Positions 28,361 through 42,188 of a stretch of 64,000 nucleotides of DNA are shown piece by piece. How positions within the stretch are numbered: the stretch's first letter is position 1; every line of letters starts with the position of its first letter. Made by a program: the position numbers and the translations under genes. Under the pieces are notes generated by a model. That model did not search any database and was not told the origin of the DNA. It saw only the letters and a program-made list of their open reading frames with translations. The stretch is taken from NCBI RefSeq assembly GCF_014649335.1, contig NZ_BMSV01000001.1, positions 1 to 64,000 of the forward strand, given 5' to 3'. The stretch comes from Streptomyces roseolilacinus (GTDB lineage Bacteria; Actinomycetota; Actinomycetes; Streptomycetales; Streptomycetaceae).

Positions 28361-29293
28361 ATGTCCGATCACATTCCGATGCGCGTCGCCGTGGTGGGGG
28401 CGACCGGTTTCCAGGGCGGCGCCGTCGCCCGCCTCCTGGTCGAGCGGAACCACCGCGTGCGGACCCTGTCGCGCCGCCCCGCGGGGGACCGGCCGCCGCT
28501 GCCCGGGGTGGCCTGCGCCTCCGGAGACCTGGCCGACGCCGAGGACGTGCGGGCGCTGTTCGAGGGCGCGACGCACGCGGCGGTGGTGATGCCGCTGGTG
28601 TACGAGGCGGAGCGGGTCGCCCGGTACGCGCGGAACATCGCGGCGGCGGCGCGGGACGCGGGGGTGCGCCGGATCGTGTACAACGCCAACACCCGCGTGC
28701 CGGCCCGGGTCACCTCCCTGGCGGCGTTCGAGACGCGGCGCGTCGCCGAGGAGGTGCTGCGCGACGGCGGCGTGCCGCTGGTGGTGGTGCGCCCGCCCAT
28801 GTACCTCGACAACCTGTTCAGCCCGTGGAACGCCCCGGCGCTCGTCAACGACGGGGTGCTGGCCTGTCCGCTGCCCGCCCGCACCCCCGTCGCCTGGCTC
28901 TCCCACGAGGACCTGGCGGAGGCGGTGTACGGGGCGCTCACCGCGGACGGCGTGGAGGGGCGGACGTTCGACGTCGGCGGCGCGCGGACGCTCACCGGCG
29001 ACGAGCTGGCGGAGGCGTTCGCCCGCGGCCTCGGCCGGTCCGTGCGGTACGAGCCGCTGGACCCGTCGGTGTTCGAGCAGGGCCTGGCGCGGGTGCTGGG
29101 CGCGGAGGCGGCGGCCGGCGTCTCGGGCGTCTACCGCTACATGGCGTCGGGGGCCGAGCCGCTGCTGATGGCCGGGGACGGCGGCGCGGCGGCCCGGGCG
29201 CTGTCACCGGCGCCCGCGCCGGTCGAGGACTGGGTGGCGCGGCGCCCGTGGCAGGTGTGGGCGGAGGAGGCGACCGGCACGCCCTCCTCCTGA
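28361..29293 (+). CDS. NmrA-like NAD(P)-binding oxidoreductase (atypical SDR)
   Basis: A 310-residue protein from ATG 28361, with an alternative ATG six codons in at 28379. It begins with a Rossmann motif VAVVGATGFQGGAVA (GxxGxxG) followed by TLSRRP, an NADP-type strand 2. A classical YxxxK pair is not evident; the segment RPPMYLDNLF and the threading of the C-terminal half match the NmrA/SDR a5 group, quinone reductase-like or redox-sensing proteins. The ribosome site is weak. It is divergent from the cupin-AraC regulator, its probable controller. Confidence 0.85.
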   Translation: MSDHIPMRVAVVGATGFQGGAVARLLVERNHRVRTLSRRPAGDRPPLPGVACASGDLADAEDVRALFEGATHAAVVMPLVYEAERVARYARNIAAAARDAGVRRIVYNANTRVPARVTSLAAFETRRVAEEVLRDGGVPLVVVRPPMYLDNLFSPWNAPALVNDGVLACPLPARTPVAWLSHEDLAEAVYGALTADGVEGRTFDVGGARTLTGDELAEAFARGLGRSVRYEPLDPSVFEQGLARVLGAEAAAGVSGVYRYMASGAEPLLMAGDGGAAARALSPAPAPVEDWVARRPWQVWAEEATGTPSS

Positions 29294-29579
29294 GGGCCCG
29301 GTCCGCCCCCGGGCGCCGCGGGCGGACGGCGGGCGCGCGGGAGGCGCGAGGCTCCCGCCGGCCCCCGCCCGCGGGGTCCGAAGGCGTGACAAGCGAAAAA
29401 AATGACACACCCGACCGTGGACCGGCCCCGGAATTCCTCCGAACGGGGTCGGTCCTCGGCTGTCTGGCCTGACGCCCTTTCGGGCCGGAAGGCGGGAAAC
29501 CCCCGGATTGCCCACCCGAGGGGTGTGGGAAGGCTCCCCCGGTACCCGCCCACCCGAGTGAACCCGGAGAGGAGCGGTG

Positions 29580-31696
29580 ATGCCCGCGACGCGCCATGCC
29601 GCAACGGAGCGGTTACAAAGAGCGATACCTCGTACACAACCTTCAGGTGATGCTGTGAACGCGCTGATCGGTCGTATCCCCGTCCTGGACGTCTCCCCCC
29701 TCGTCGACTGCGGCAGAAGGCCCGCGAAGGCGGTGGCCGGTGAGACCTTCCAGGTTTCGGCCACGGTCTTCCGGGAGGGCCACGACGCGGTCGCCGCCGA
29801 CGTCGTGCTCACCGACCCGTCGGGGCGGCCGGGCCCGTTCACCCCGATGCGGGAGCTCGCGCCCGGCACGGACCGCTGGGGTGCCGACGTCACCCCGACC
29901 TGCGAGGGCCTGTGGACGTACCACGTGGAGGCGTGGAGCGACCCGGTCGCCACCTGGCGCCACGAGGCCGGCGTCAAGGTCCCCGCGGGCATCGACACGG
30001 AACTGGTCCTGGCCGAGGGCGCCGCCCTGCACGAGCGGGCCGCGGACGGGGTCCCGAAGGACGAGGGCCGGGAGGCCGTCCTGGCGGCGGTGGACGCGCT
30101 GCGGGACGTGCGCCTCTCCCCCGCCGACCGGCTCGCCGCCGCGCTGGCCGGGCAGGTGCGGGAGACGCTGGAGCGCCACCCGCTGCGCGAGCTGGTCACC
30201 GCGTCCCGGCCGCTGCCGCTGCTGGTGGAGCGGGAGCGGGCGCTGTACGGGTCGTGGTACGAGATGTTCCCGCGCTCCGAGGGCGCGCGCCGCGACGAGG
30301 ACGGCCGGCTGGTGTCGGGGACGTTCCGCACGGCCGCCGAGCGGCTGCCGGCGATCGCCGCGATGGGCTTCGACGTGGTGTACCTGCCGCCGATCCACCC
30401 GATCGGCACGACGCACCGCAAGGGCCCGAACAACACGCTGGAGGCCGGCCCCGACGACCCGGGCGTGCCCTGGGCGATCGGCTCGGCCGCCGGCGGGCAC
30501 GACGCGGTCCACCCGGACCTGGGCACGCTGGAGGACTTCGACGCGTTCGTGGCGCGGGCGCGGGAGCTGCGCCTGGAGGTGGCGCTGGACTTCGCACTCC
30601 AGTGCTCCCCGGACCACCCGTGGGTGAGGAAGCGGCCGGCGTGGTTCCGGCACCGGGCGGACGGCACCGTCGCGTACGCCGAGAACCCGCCGAAGAAGTA
30701 CCAGGACATCTACCCCCTCGCGTTCGACGAGGACATGCGCGGCATCATCCGCGAGACAGTGCGGGTGCTGCGGCACTGGATGGCGCACGGCGTGCGGATC
30801 TTCCGCGTCGACAACCCGCACACGAAGCCGGTGGTGTTCTGGCAGAAGGTCATCGCCAACGTCAACCGCACCGACCCGGACGTGATCTTCCTGGCGGAGG
30901 CGTTCACCCGGCCGGCGATGATGCGGACGCTCGGCGCGATCGGCTTCCAGCAGTCGTACACGTACTTCACCTGGCGGAACACCAAGCAGGAGCTGACCGA
31001 GTACCTGACGGAGCTGTCCACGCGGACGGCCGCCTGCATGCGGCCGAACCTGTTCGTGAACACCCCCGACATCCTGCACGCCTACCTCCAGCACGGCGGG
31101 CGGCCGGCGTTCGAGGCGCGGGCGGTGCTCGCGTCGACGCTGTCGCCGACGTGGGGGGTGTACGCCGGGTACGAGCTGTGCGAGAACACCCCGCTGCGGG
31201 AGGGCAGCGAGGAGTACCTCGACTCGGAGAAGTACCAGCTGCGGCCCCGCGACTGGAGGGCCGCCGAGCGGGAGGGCCGCAGCATCGCCCCGCTCATCAC
31301 CACGCTCAACCGGCTGCGGCGCCGCCATCCGGCGCTGCGGCGGCTGCGGAACCTCCGCTTCCACCACGCCGACAACGACGCGGTCATCGCGTACAGCAAA
31401 CGGCAGGGTTCGAACGTGGTTCTGGTGGTCGTGAACCTCGACCCCCACCACACCCAGGAGGCGACGGTTTCGTTGAACATGCCGGATCTCGGCCTCGACT
31501 GGCACGAGACCGTACCGGTGCGCGACGAGCTCACCGGCGAGACATATCACTGGGGCAGGACCAACTATGTGCGCCTGGAGCCGGGTGTCACACCCGCGCA
31601 CGTGCTGGTGGTGTGCCGGGGATCCGGGGGCTGCCCCCCTGATCAGCACCGTTCCGTCCTGCGACCGTCTCCCCCGATCGGAGGGTCACCCACATC

Positions 31697-31700
<4 letters not shown>
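29580..31700 (+). CDS. glgE: Alpha-1,4-glucan:maltose-1-phosphate maltosyltransferase GlgE
   Basis: A 706-residue protein from ATG 29580, 5 bases after GGAGAGGAG. An N-terminal beta-sandwich ([20 protein letters not shown]) precedes a GH13_3 catalytic domain. [16 protein letters not shown] carries the nucleophile Asp and [11 protein letters not shown] the acid/base Glu, matching the characterised S. coelicolor enzyme. It should extend glucan with maltose units from maltose-1-phosphate, releasing phosphate. The protein is about 30 residues longer than the S. coelicolor form at the ends. The stop overlaps the treS start by ATGA. The upstream 286 bases hold an A7 tract (29396-29402) but no clear promoter. 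Confidence 0.96.
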
Positions 31701-33490
<1,790 letters not shown>

Positions 33491-33702
33491 CGGCGCGTCT
33501 TCGACCCCCCGCGCCCCCGCATGTCGGGGCGGGGCGTTTCCCTCGCTCCGCCCTGGGCACTGTCCCCCTCATACGTCGATTCGGGTCTATAAGGACCATC
33601 CCCGCCCGACACGTCCCGCACAGCCGGACAGCTCATGCCGCATTCCGGGACACTCTGCACATTCCGTGCATTCTGTAGTACCCGGGGAAAGGACGCGCTG
33701 CC

Positions 33703-35154
33703 ATGTCGGAGACCGCATCCACCGCCCGGGCACCCGTCGCCCTGCTGCCGTCACTGGCGCCGCTGCTCCACGAATGGCTGCCGCGCAGAAGGTGGTTCGC
33801 CGGGAAGGGCAAGCCGGTCACCGGCTTCGCCCTCGTGTCGGCCACCGAACTGCTCCCGCTCAGCGCCGCCGGACCCGGGCTGCTGCACCTGCTCGTCCGC
33901 GTCCAGCAGCCCGGCCCCGTCACCTCGTCCGCTCCGCCCGGAGACTGCTACCAGCTGCTGCTGGGCGTGTGCGACACGCTCCCGCCCCGGCTCTCCCCCG
34001 CCCTGATCGGGCACGTCACCCGGGGACCGCTGGCGGGGCGCACCGTGTACGAGGCGCTCCAGGACCCGCGGCTCGCCGCGCTGCTCCTGGAACGGCTGCG
34101 TTCGCCCGGCGCGATCGGCCCGCTGAGCTTCCACCGGACGGTGGCCGTCCCCGACGGGCTGACCCCGCGCGTACTGGACGCCGAGCAGTCGAACACGTCG
34201 CTCGTCTACGGCGACGCGTACATCCTGAAGATCTTCCGGCGGATCCACCCGGGCGCCAACCCGGACCTGGAGCTGCCGCTGGCCCTGGCCCGCGCCGGCT
34301 GCGCGCGGGTGCCGGCGCCCGTCGCCTGGTTCGAGGCGGGCACCGGGCCGGACGGCGCGACGCTGGGCGTGCTCCAGCCGTACCTGCGCGGCTCGCGGGA
34401 CGGCTGGCGGCTCGCCCTGGACGCGCTGGCCGGCGGCCGCGACTTCGTCCCGGAGGCGCACGCGCTGGGCCGGGCCACCGCCGAGGTGCACACCGCCCTG
34501 GCCCGGGCGCTGCCCACGGTGACGCTCGCCCGGCGCCAGGCGCGGGACCTGGCCGTCGCGATGAGCCGCCGCCTGGACGCCGCCACCCAGGCGGTGCCCG
34601 CGCTCATGCCGTACGTCCCCGGGCTGCGCGCCGCCTTCGAGACGGTCGCCGCGCTCGCCGAGGGCGGCAGCACCTGGCGCGCCCAGCGGGTCCACGGCGA
34701 CCTGCACCTGGGGCAGGCGCTGCGCACCCCGGACGGCGAGTGGGCGGTGATCGACTTCGAGGGGGAGCCCTCGAAGCCGCTCGCCGAGCGCCGCCGCCCG
34801 CAGCCCGCGGTGCGGGACGTCGCCGGGATACTGCGCTCCTTCGACTACGCGGCCCACTCGCACCACCCCTGGCACCCGGAGTGGGCGGAGCGCTGCCGTG
34901 ACGCGTACTGCTCCGGCTACGCCGAGGCGTCCGGCCGCGACCCGCGCGACGAGCAGGCGCTGCTGCGCGCGTACGAGACGGACAAGGCGGTGTACGAGGT
35001 CGTCTACGAGGCCCGGCACCGCCCCGACTGGCTGCGCGTGCCGATGGCGGCCGTCCGCCGCCTGGCCTCGCCCCCGGGCGCGGACCCGGCGTCGCCGCTT
35101 TCCGGGCGGGCGCTCTCCGGGCGCCCGGGGCTCTCCCCCGACCGGCGCTCCTGA
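33703..35154 (+). CDS. pep2: Maltokinase Pep2
   Basis: A 483-residue protein from ATG 33703; GGAAAGGAC lies 8 bases upstream. The N-terminal cap domain ([15 protein letters not shown]) is typical of maltokinases. The kinase core shows VHGDLHLGQ and [16 protein letters not shown], the catalytic Asp and metal-binding Asp of the aminoglycoside phosphotransferase-like fold. It makes maltose-1-phosphate from maltose and ATP for GlgE. A 212-base spacer separates it from treS. The spacer has a TATAAG hexamer at 33588-33593 but no matching -35, so a separate promoter is uncertain. Confidence 0.95.
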   Translation: MSETASTARAPVALLPSLAPLLHEWLPRRRWFAGKGKPVTGFALVSATELLPLSAAGPGLLHLLVRVQQPGPVTSSAPPGDCYQLLLGVCDTLPPRLSPALIGHVTRGPLAGRTVYEALQDPRLAALLLERLRSPGAIGPLSFHRTVAVPDGLTPRVLDAEQSNTSLVYGDAYILKIFRRIHPGANPDLELPLALARAGCARVPAPVAWFEAGTGPDGATLGVLQPYLRGSRDGWRLALDALAGGRDFVPEAHALGRATAEVHTALARALPTVTLARRQARDLAVAMSRRLDAATQAVPALMPYVPGLRAAFETVAALAEGGSTWRAQRVHGDLHLGQALRTPDGEWAVIDFEGEPSKPLAERRRPQPAVRDVAGILRSFDYAAHSHHPWHPEWAERCRDAYCSGYAEASGRDPRDEQALLRAYETDKAVYEVVYEARHRPDWLRVPMAAVRRLASPPGADPASPLSGRALSGRPGLSPDRRS

Positions 35155-35216
35155 CCCGGTCCCACCCCCGTCCCCGTGACCCCACCTCACTCACCTCACC
35201 GAGGAGGACCTCTCCC

Positions 35217-37569
<2,353 letters not shown>

Positions 37570-37583
<14 letters not shown>

Positions 37584-39813
37584 GCCGGACGCTGCCCAGG
37601 CGCTGGGTCGCGCGGGTCGACGCCACGTACAGGTCGTTGGCGCCGTGCGGCCCGGCGGCGCGGATCGCGTCCGGGTCGGCGACGACCACCGTGTCGAACT
37701 CCAGGCCCTTCGCCTGCCGCGGTTCGAGGAGGACGACGGGCCGGGTCAGGTCCGGGTCGGGGCCGTGCGCCGCGCCGGGGAGCGCGGCGGCCAGGGCGGG
37801 CAGGTGGGCGGCGGGCGCGATGACGGCCAGCCGCCCCTCGTCGCGGGTCTCGCGGGCGACCGCCTCCGCGACGGCGGCGGGCAGGTCGTCGGTCACGGTC
37901 TCCCAGGGCGGCACGCCGGTGGAGCGCACGGAGCGCGGCGGGCGGAAGCCCGGCTCCTCGGCGCGCCGCGCCTCCGCGGCGGCCTCCATGACCTCGGCGG
38001 GCGTGCGGTAGTTGACGCCGAGCGTGACGTGCTCGTAGCGGTCCCCCACGTACGGGGCGAGGATCTCCCGCCAGGAGCCGCAGCCGGCCGGGTCGCCGGT
38101 CTGGGCGGGGTCGCCGACGAGGGTCATGGAGCGGGTCGGGACGCGGCGCATCAGTAGCCGCCAGGCCATCGCGGACAGCTCCTGCGCCTCGTCCACGATG
38201 ACGTGCCCGAACGCCCAGGTGCGGTCGGCGGCCGCGCGTTCGGCGGCGGTGCGGTGGTCGTCCTCCTCGTGGCGCTCCGCGAACCGCTCGGCGTCGACGA
38301 CGTCGTGCGCGGCGAGCACCTCGGACTCCTCGTCCTCGAACTCGTACGTCCGGGAGGCGTACGACACGTCGAGGACGCCCTGGGCGTAGGCGACGCGCTC
38401 GGCGCGCTCGCGGACGGCGGCGGCGCGGGCGGCGGAGTCGTCCTCGCCGAGCAGTTCGGCCGCCTCGTCGAGGAGCGGCACGTCGGCGGGGGTCCAGGGG
38501 GAGCCGGGTTCCCGGCGCAGGAACTCGGCCTCCCCGTCGGGGAGGTGGCCGTACGGGGCGTCGAGGAACCGTTCGACGAGCTGCTGCGGGGTGAGGAGGG
38601 GCCACAGCTCGTCGATCGCGGCGTGCACCTCGTCGCTGGCGGCGATCTCCTTGCCCAGCTGGGCGATGTCGGAGGCGTCGAGGAGGTTGGGCCCGCCGTA
38701 GGGGTCGGCGCCGATCCGGTCCGCGAGCTGGGCGGTGAGCGCGTCGATGACCCGGGTGGCGAAGCGGGGGCGGGCGAGGTTGTGCGGCAGGCCGCAGGAG
38801 CGGGCGTCCCAGCGGGCGTCCTCGGCCGTGTCGCGGTCGAGGAGGAGCGTGCCGTAGTCGTCGTGGGCGATCTCCAGGGGCTCCCGGGTGGGCGGCACGG
38901 TCTGCTGCTCGCGGACGAACCGGGCGAGGACGTCCGCCATGGCGGCGCGGCCCTTGATCTCGGTGGCCTCGGGGCTGTCGGTGCCGGTCGCGCGGACGCC
39001 GGGGAACAGCTCGCCCACGGTGGCGAGCAGCACGCCGGTCTCGCCGAGGCCGGGCAGCACGTCGCCGACGTACCGCAGGAACGCGGCGTTGGGCCCGACG
39101 ACGAGCACGGCCCGGCGGGCCAGCAGCTCCCGCTGCGCGTACAGCAGGTAGGCGGCGCGGTGCAGGGCGACGGCCGTCTTGCCCGTGCCGGGCCCGCCCT
39201 CGACGACGAGGACGCCCTGGTGCGGTGCGCGGATCACGCGGTCCTGCTCGGCCTGGACGGTCCGCACGATGTCGGTCATCCGGCCGGTGCGGGCGGCGTC
39301 GAGCGCGGCGAGCAGCACGGCGTCGGCGTCGCGGCCCTCGTGTCCGCTGCGCGTCGTGTCGCGCAGGTCGAGGATCTCGTCGTGCAGGGCGGTGACCTCG
39401 CGGCCCCGGGTGGTCAGGTGGCGGCGCCGGCTGAGGCCCATGGGGGTGTGGCCGGTCGCGAGGTAGAAGGGGCGGGCGACCTCGGCGCGCCAGTCGACGA
39501 CGAGGGGGGTGCGCTCGGCGTCGTCCTCCCGGATGCCGATCCGCCCGATGTGGTGGTCGCGCCCGTCCTCGAACACCAGCCGCCCGAAGCACAGCGCCCG
39601 GTCGCCCGCTTCGTACGCGGCGAGCAGCCCGGACTGCTCGGCGACGACCACGTCGCGCTCCACCCGTGCCTGCCGGCCGCTCGCGGCACTCCTCAGCGCG
39701 TCGCGCACGGCCGCCTCGGCCCGCTCCCGGAGGACGTCGAGCCTCGCGTGGAGGTCCCTGACGAACCGCTGTTCGTCCCGCAGCGCCTCGGTCTCACCGA
39801 TTGACAATTCCAC
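37570..39813 (-). CDS. HelD/HelR-like superfamily 1 helicase of RNA polymerase
   Basis: A 747-residue protein from GTG 39813; a TTG two codons in (39807) has the better site GGGAG. A coiled N-terminal arm (residues about 8-45) precedes a UvrD/Rep-type ATPase split by insertions: Walker [11 protein letters not shown] (205-213), Walker [11 protein letters not shown] and [13 protein letters not shown]. This is the class II HelD arrangement, a motor that removes or recycles stalled RNA polymerase; the related HelR of S. venezuelae gives rifamycin resistance. It is distinct from repair helicases by its long N-terminal arm. An AGGC/GCCT dyad lies upstream at 39851-39866. The 3' end overlaps glgB by 14 bp. 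Confidence 0.87.
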
Positions 39814-39960
39814 TCCCGACGCGATAACGTGTGCCTGTTGTCTCCGCGCGAGGCTTTGCCATGCCTGCGCGCAGAGTCATCCACTCTACGCGTCGCCCAC
39901 CCCCACCGGTCAATCCGGAGGGGGTTTTTCGTTGTGTGGCGCTGTGACGGTGCGGCGGCG

Positions 39961-40010
39961 GCCCGGCCCCCGGCCCCCGGGGGCCGGGGGCCGGGGGCCG
40001 GGGGCCGGGC
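39961..40010 (-). terminator. GC-only hairpin built from GGGGGCC repeats
   Basis: An 18-bp perfect stem pairs 39961-39978 with 39993-40010. The 3' side is four to five tandem copies of GGGGGCC. It sits 6 bases beyond the stop of the leftward thioredoxin gene and so is its probable terminator. The 7-base repeat suggests growth by slippage. Confidence 0.65.
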
Positions 40011-40016
40011 CGCCGG

Positions 40017-40334
40017 TCAGGGCGCGGTGAGCGCCAGGGCCTGGAGGAGGCGGCGCTTGGGGAGGGCGCCCGTCAGGGACCTCACCGGCTCGCCTCCCTC
40101 GAACAGCAGCAGCGTCGGCGTGGACAGCACCGCGTAGCGGGACACCGCCTCCGGGTTGGTGTCGACGTCGAGGGCGACGACGTCCAGGCGGTCGGCGTAC
40201 TCCTCGGCCACCTGGTCCAGGACGGGGGCGAGCTGGCGGCAGGGGCCGCACCACTTCGCGGTGAACTCGACCAGGACCGGGCGGTCCGCGGACAGGACCT
40301 CGGTGGCGAAGTCGGCGTCGGTGACGGTCCTCAT
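40017..40334 (-). CDS. Thioredoxin
   Basis: A 105-residue thioredoxin from ATG 40334 with the active site WCGPC (Cys29, Cys32), the cis-Pro region VLSTPTLLLFEGG and normal length. Cytoplasmic disulfide reductant. Its start overlaps the stop of the MerR gene by ATGA, and its GGAGG ribosome site lies in that gene's last codons, so the two are one operon. Confidence 0.95.
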   Translation of the reverse strand: MRTVTDADFATEVLSADRPVLVEFTAKWCGPCRQLAPVLDQVAEEYADRLDVVALDVDTNPEAVSRYAVLSTPTLLLFEGGEPVRSLTGALPKRRLLQALALTAP

Positions 40335-40732
40335 GGGGTGGTGCCTCCAAATTGGCAGCGGGGTTCGGGGGCTTCGTGCCTGGCGGCCTCGGCGGCGGCC
40401 AGCTGCGCGGCGACCTGCGCGCGGACGGAGCCGAGCTGGTCGATCAGCGCGTCCAGTTCGGTCAGCTTCCGCCGATACACGGCGAGCGACGCGGGGCAGG
40501 CGTCGCCCGCCGGGTGCCCCGCGCGCAGGCACTCGACGAACGGCCGGGTCTCCTCCAGGCCGAAGCCGAAGTCCTGGAGGACGCGGATCTGCCGCAGCAG
40601 GCGCAGGTCGTCCTCGCCGTAGGTCCGGTACCCGTTGTCGCCGCGGCGCGCCGGGAGCAGCCCGCGCGACTCGTAGTAGCGCAGGGTGCGGGTGGTGACC
40701 CCGGCGCGCCGGGCCAGTTCGCCGATTCGCAT
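40331..40732 (-). CDS. MerR-family regulator, co-transcribed with thioredoxin
   Basis: A 133-residue protein from ATG 40732. The N-terminal MerR winged helix (MRIGELARRAGVTTRTLRYYE, RRGDNGYRTYGEDDLRLL) is standard; a dimerisation helix follows. Cysteines at 68, 79 and 126 could sense thiol oxidation or metals, which fits the thioredoxin partner, though none is shown to be functional. A MerR-type promoter with a dyad lies just upstream, and the predicted start of transcription falls at about the ATG, so the mRNA may be leaderless. Confidence 0.92.
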   Translation of the reverse strand: MRIGELARRAGVTTRTLRYYESRGLLPARRGDNGYRTYGEDDLRLLRQIRVLQDFGFGLEETRPFVECLRAGHPAGDACPASLAVYRRKLTELDALIDQLGSVRAQVAAQLAAAEAARHEAPEPRCQFGGTTP

Positions 40733-40738
40733 GCCCCG

Positions 40739-40769
40739 AACGTAGGGCTTGACGTCGGCGTCAAGGCAA
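40739..40769 (-). promoter_or_regulatory. MerR-type promoter with 19-bp spacer and operator dyad
   Basis: On the minus strand TTGCCT (complement of 40764-40769) and TACGTT (complement of 40739-40744) are spaced by 19 bases, the overlong spacer typical of MerR-controlled promoters. The dyad CTTGACG-TCGG-CGTCAAG (40748-40765) fills the spacer. The predicted start is near 40732, the first base of the MerR ATG. Confidence 0.7.
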
Positions 40770-40783
40770 GCGCCGACGCCCCG

Positions 40784-42004
40784 TCACCCCTGGGGCGTGA
40801 GGCCCGGCAGCGCCTCGGGGGCCAGCCGGCCCGTCCGCTCGCGCTGCGGGAAGTCGCCCACCTTCACCCGCGCGACCTCCTTCGCCGTCGCGTAGTCGAC
40901 GACCGACACCTCGTCCCGGTTGGACAGCGTCACCCAGCACGTCCCGCCGTCCGTGCCGGTCACCGCCCAGTACGGGAGGGAGCCCTGCGGGTAGTGGACG
41001 AAGCCGTCCGTGGTGAGGCCGGGGCGGGAGACCACGGCCGTGTAGTCGTCGATGGTCCCGGCCACGCAGAGCTTGTCGCGGGCCGCGTTCAGGGCCATGC
41101 CGTGGTGGGCGGAGTTCTGCGGGTAGTCGTCCGGCTTCAGCGCCGCGCCCGCCTCGCTGAAGGGCATCTCCACGGTGCGGACCGTGCGCCCGGCCTGGAG
41201 GTCGTACTCGACGAAGCCGTTCAGGTACGACAGCTGGGCGTACATCGTCCTGCCGTCCGGGGTGACGACGGCGGGGCGGATCCCCTTGTCGAAGGCGTAC
41301 GTGCGGACCACCTTCAGTGTCGCCGCGTCGACGACCGTCACCTGCTTGCTGCCCTTGAGGAAGTCGAGGGCCTTCGGCAGGGAGGTCACCCCGATGGACA
41401 TGTTGTAGATGAGGGAGCCGTCCGCGGAGTAGATGTTCTCGTGCGGGTACGTGCCCGTCGGGAACTCGCCGGTGATGCGGCCGGTCGCCGTGTCGATGAC
41501 CTGCGCCTTGGCCGCGGTGATGGCGGACACGACGAACGTCCGGCCGTCCGCGGAGAGCGCCGCGTGGTCGGCCTTGAACCCGTCGAGCCGCGTCCGCCAC
41601 ACCTGGCGGCCCGTCGCCACGTCGTACGCGGCGGTGTCGCCGAGGTTGCCGCGCGAGACGTACAGGGTGCGGCCGTCCGGCGACAGGTGGGCGTCGTCCA
41701 CGAACTTGTCGCCGCCGGCCTGCTGCCTGACCACCTCGTACGCGGCGCGGCGGAACAGGTCCATGCCGCCGAGGACCTCCTCCAGGTCCGGGACGACGTC
41801 GAGGGTGCCGAGGTTGCGGTGGGTGCGGGCGTCGAGGAAGCTCACCGTGCCGTCCGCGCTGTTGCCGACCAGGACCACGTCCCGGAGCGGGCCGGCGGCG
41901 GGCGTCGCGGGCCCCTCCGGGACGGCGGCCGAGGCCGCCGGGAGGCCGGCGGCGAGCGACAGGGAGAGGACGAGCGCGGCGGTCGTACGGGCCAGACGTG
42001 ACAT
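40784..42004 (-). CDS. Secreted beta-propeller protein (YncE/YVTN type)
   Basis: A 406-residue protein from ATG 42004, 5 bases after AAGGGATGG; an ATG three codons upstream is also possible. A Sec signal peptide (basic start, ALVLSLSLAAGL, cleavage near ASAA-VPEG) is followed by YVTN-type blades (VVLVGNSADGTVSFLDA, LYVSRGNLGDTAAYDV, MYAQLSYLNGFVEYDL, CWVTLSNRDEVSVVDY). It is a secreted relative of the lipoprotein at 3383-4561 but has a free Sec signal. Function unknown. An inverted repeat CATGTC/GACATG at 42063-42085 lies upstream. Confidence 0.82.
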   Translation of the reverse strand: MSRLARTTAALVLSLSLAAGLPAASAAVPEGPATPAAGPLRDVVLVGNSADGTVSFLDARTHRNLGTLDVVPDLEEVLGGMDLFRRAAYEVVRQQAGGDKFVDDAHLSPDGRTLYVSRGNLGDTAAYDVATGRQVWRTRLDGFKADHAALSADGRTFVVSAITAAKAQVIDTATGRITGEFPTGTYPHENIYSADGSLIYNMSIGVTSLPKALDFLKGSKQVTVVDAATLKVVRTYAFDKGIRPAVVTPDGRTMYAQLSYLNGFVEYDLQAGRTVRTVEMPFSEAGAALKPDDYPQNSAHHGMALNAARDKLCVAGTIDDYTAVVSRPGLTTDGFVHYPQGSLPYWAVTGTDGGTCWVTLSNRDEVSVVDYATAKEVARVKVGDFPQRERTGRLAPEALPGLTPQG

Positions 42005-42188
42005 GGGGACCATCCCTTCACACCGGTGCGGGTGGCGGTCGTCGTCAAAGCAAGGACGTGTTCATGTCATGCTCGAAGCGACATGTTACCGGCGGTATGC
42101 CCTGCGGGACCCCCCGAGGACGGCGCGGGAGCCGGCCCTGCCCCGGCTCCCGCGCGCCCCGTACCCCGCCGCCTCCCGGCGGGGCGCC

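Noticed and set aside
39814..40016. Rifamycin-associated element before the HelD/HelR-like gene
   Set aside because: I looked for the known inverted repeat (GGGGCTTGC half sites) and did not find it; only a short AGGC/GCCT dyad is present.
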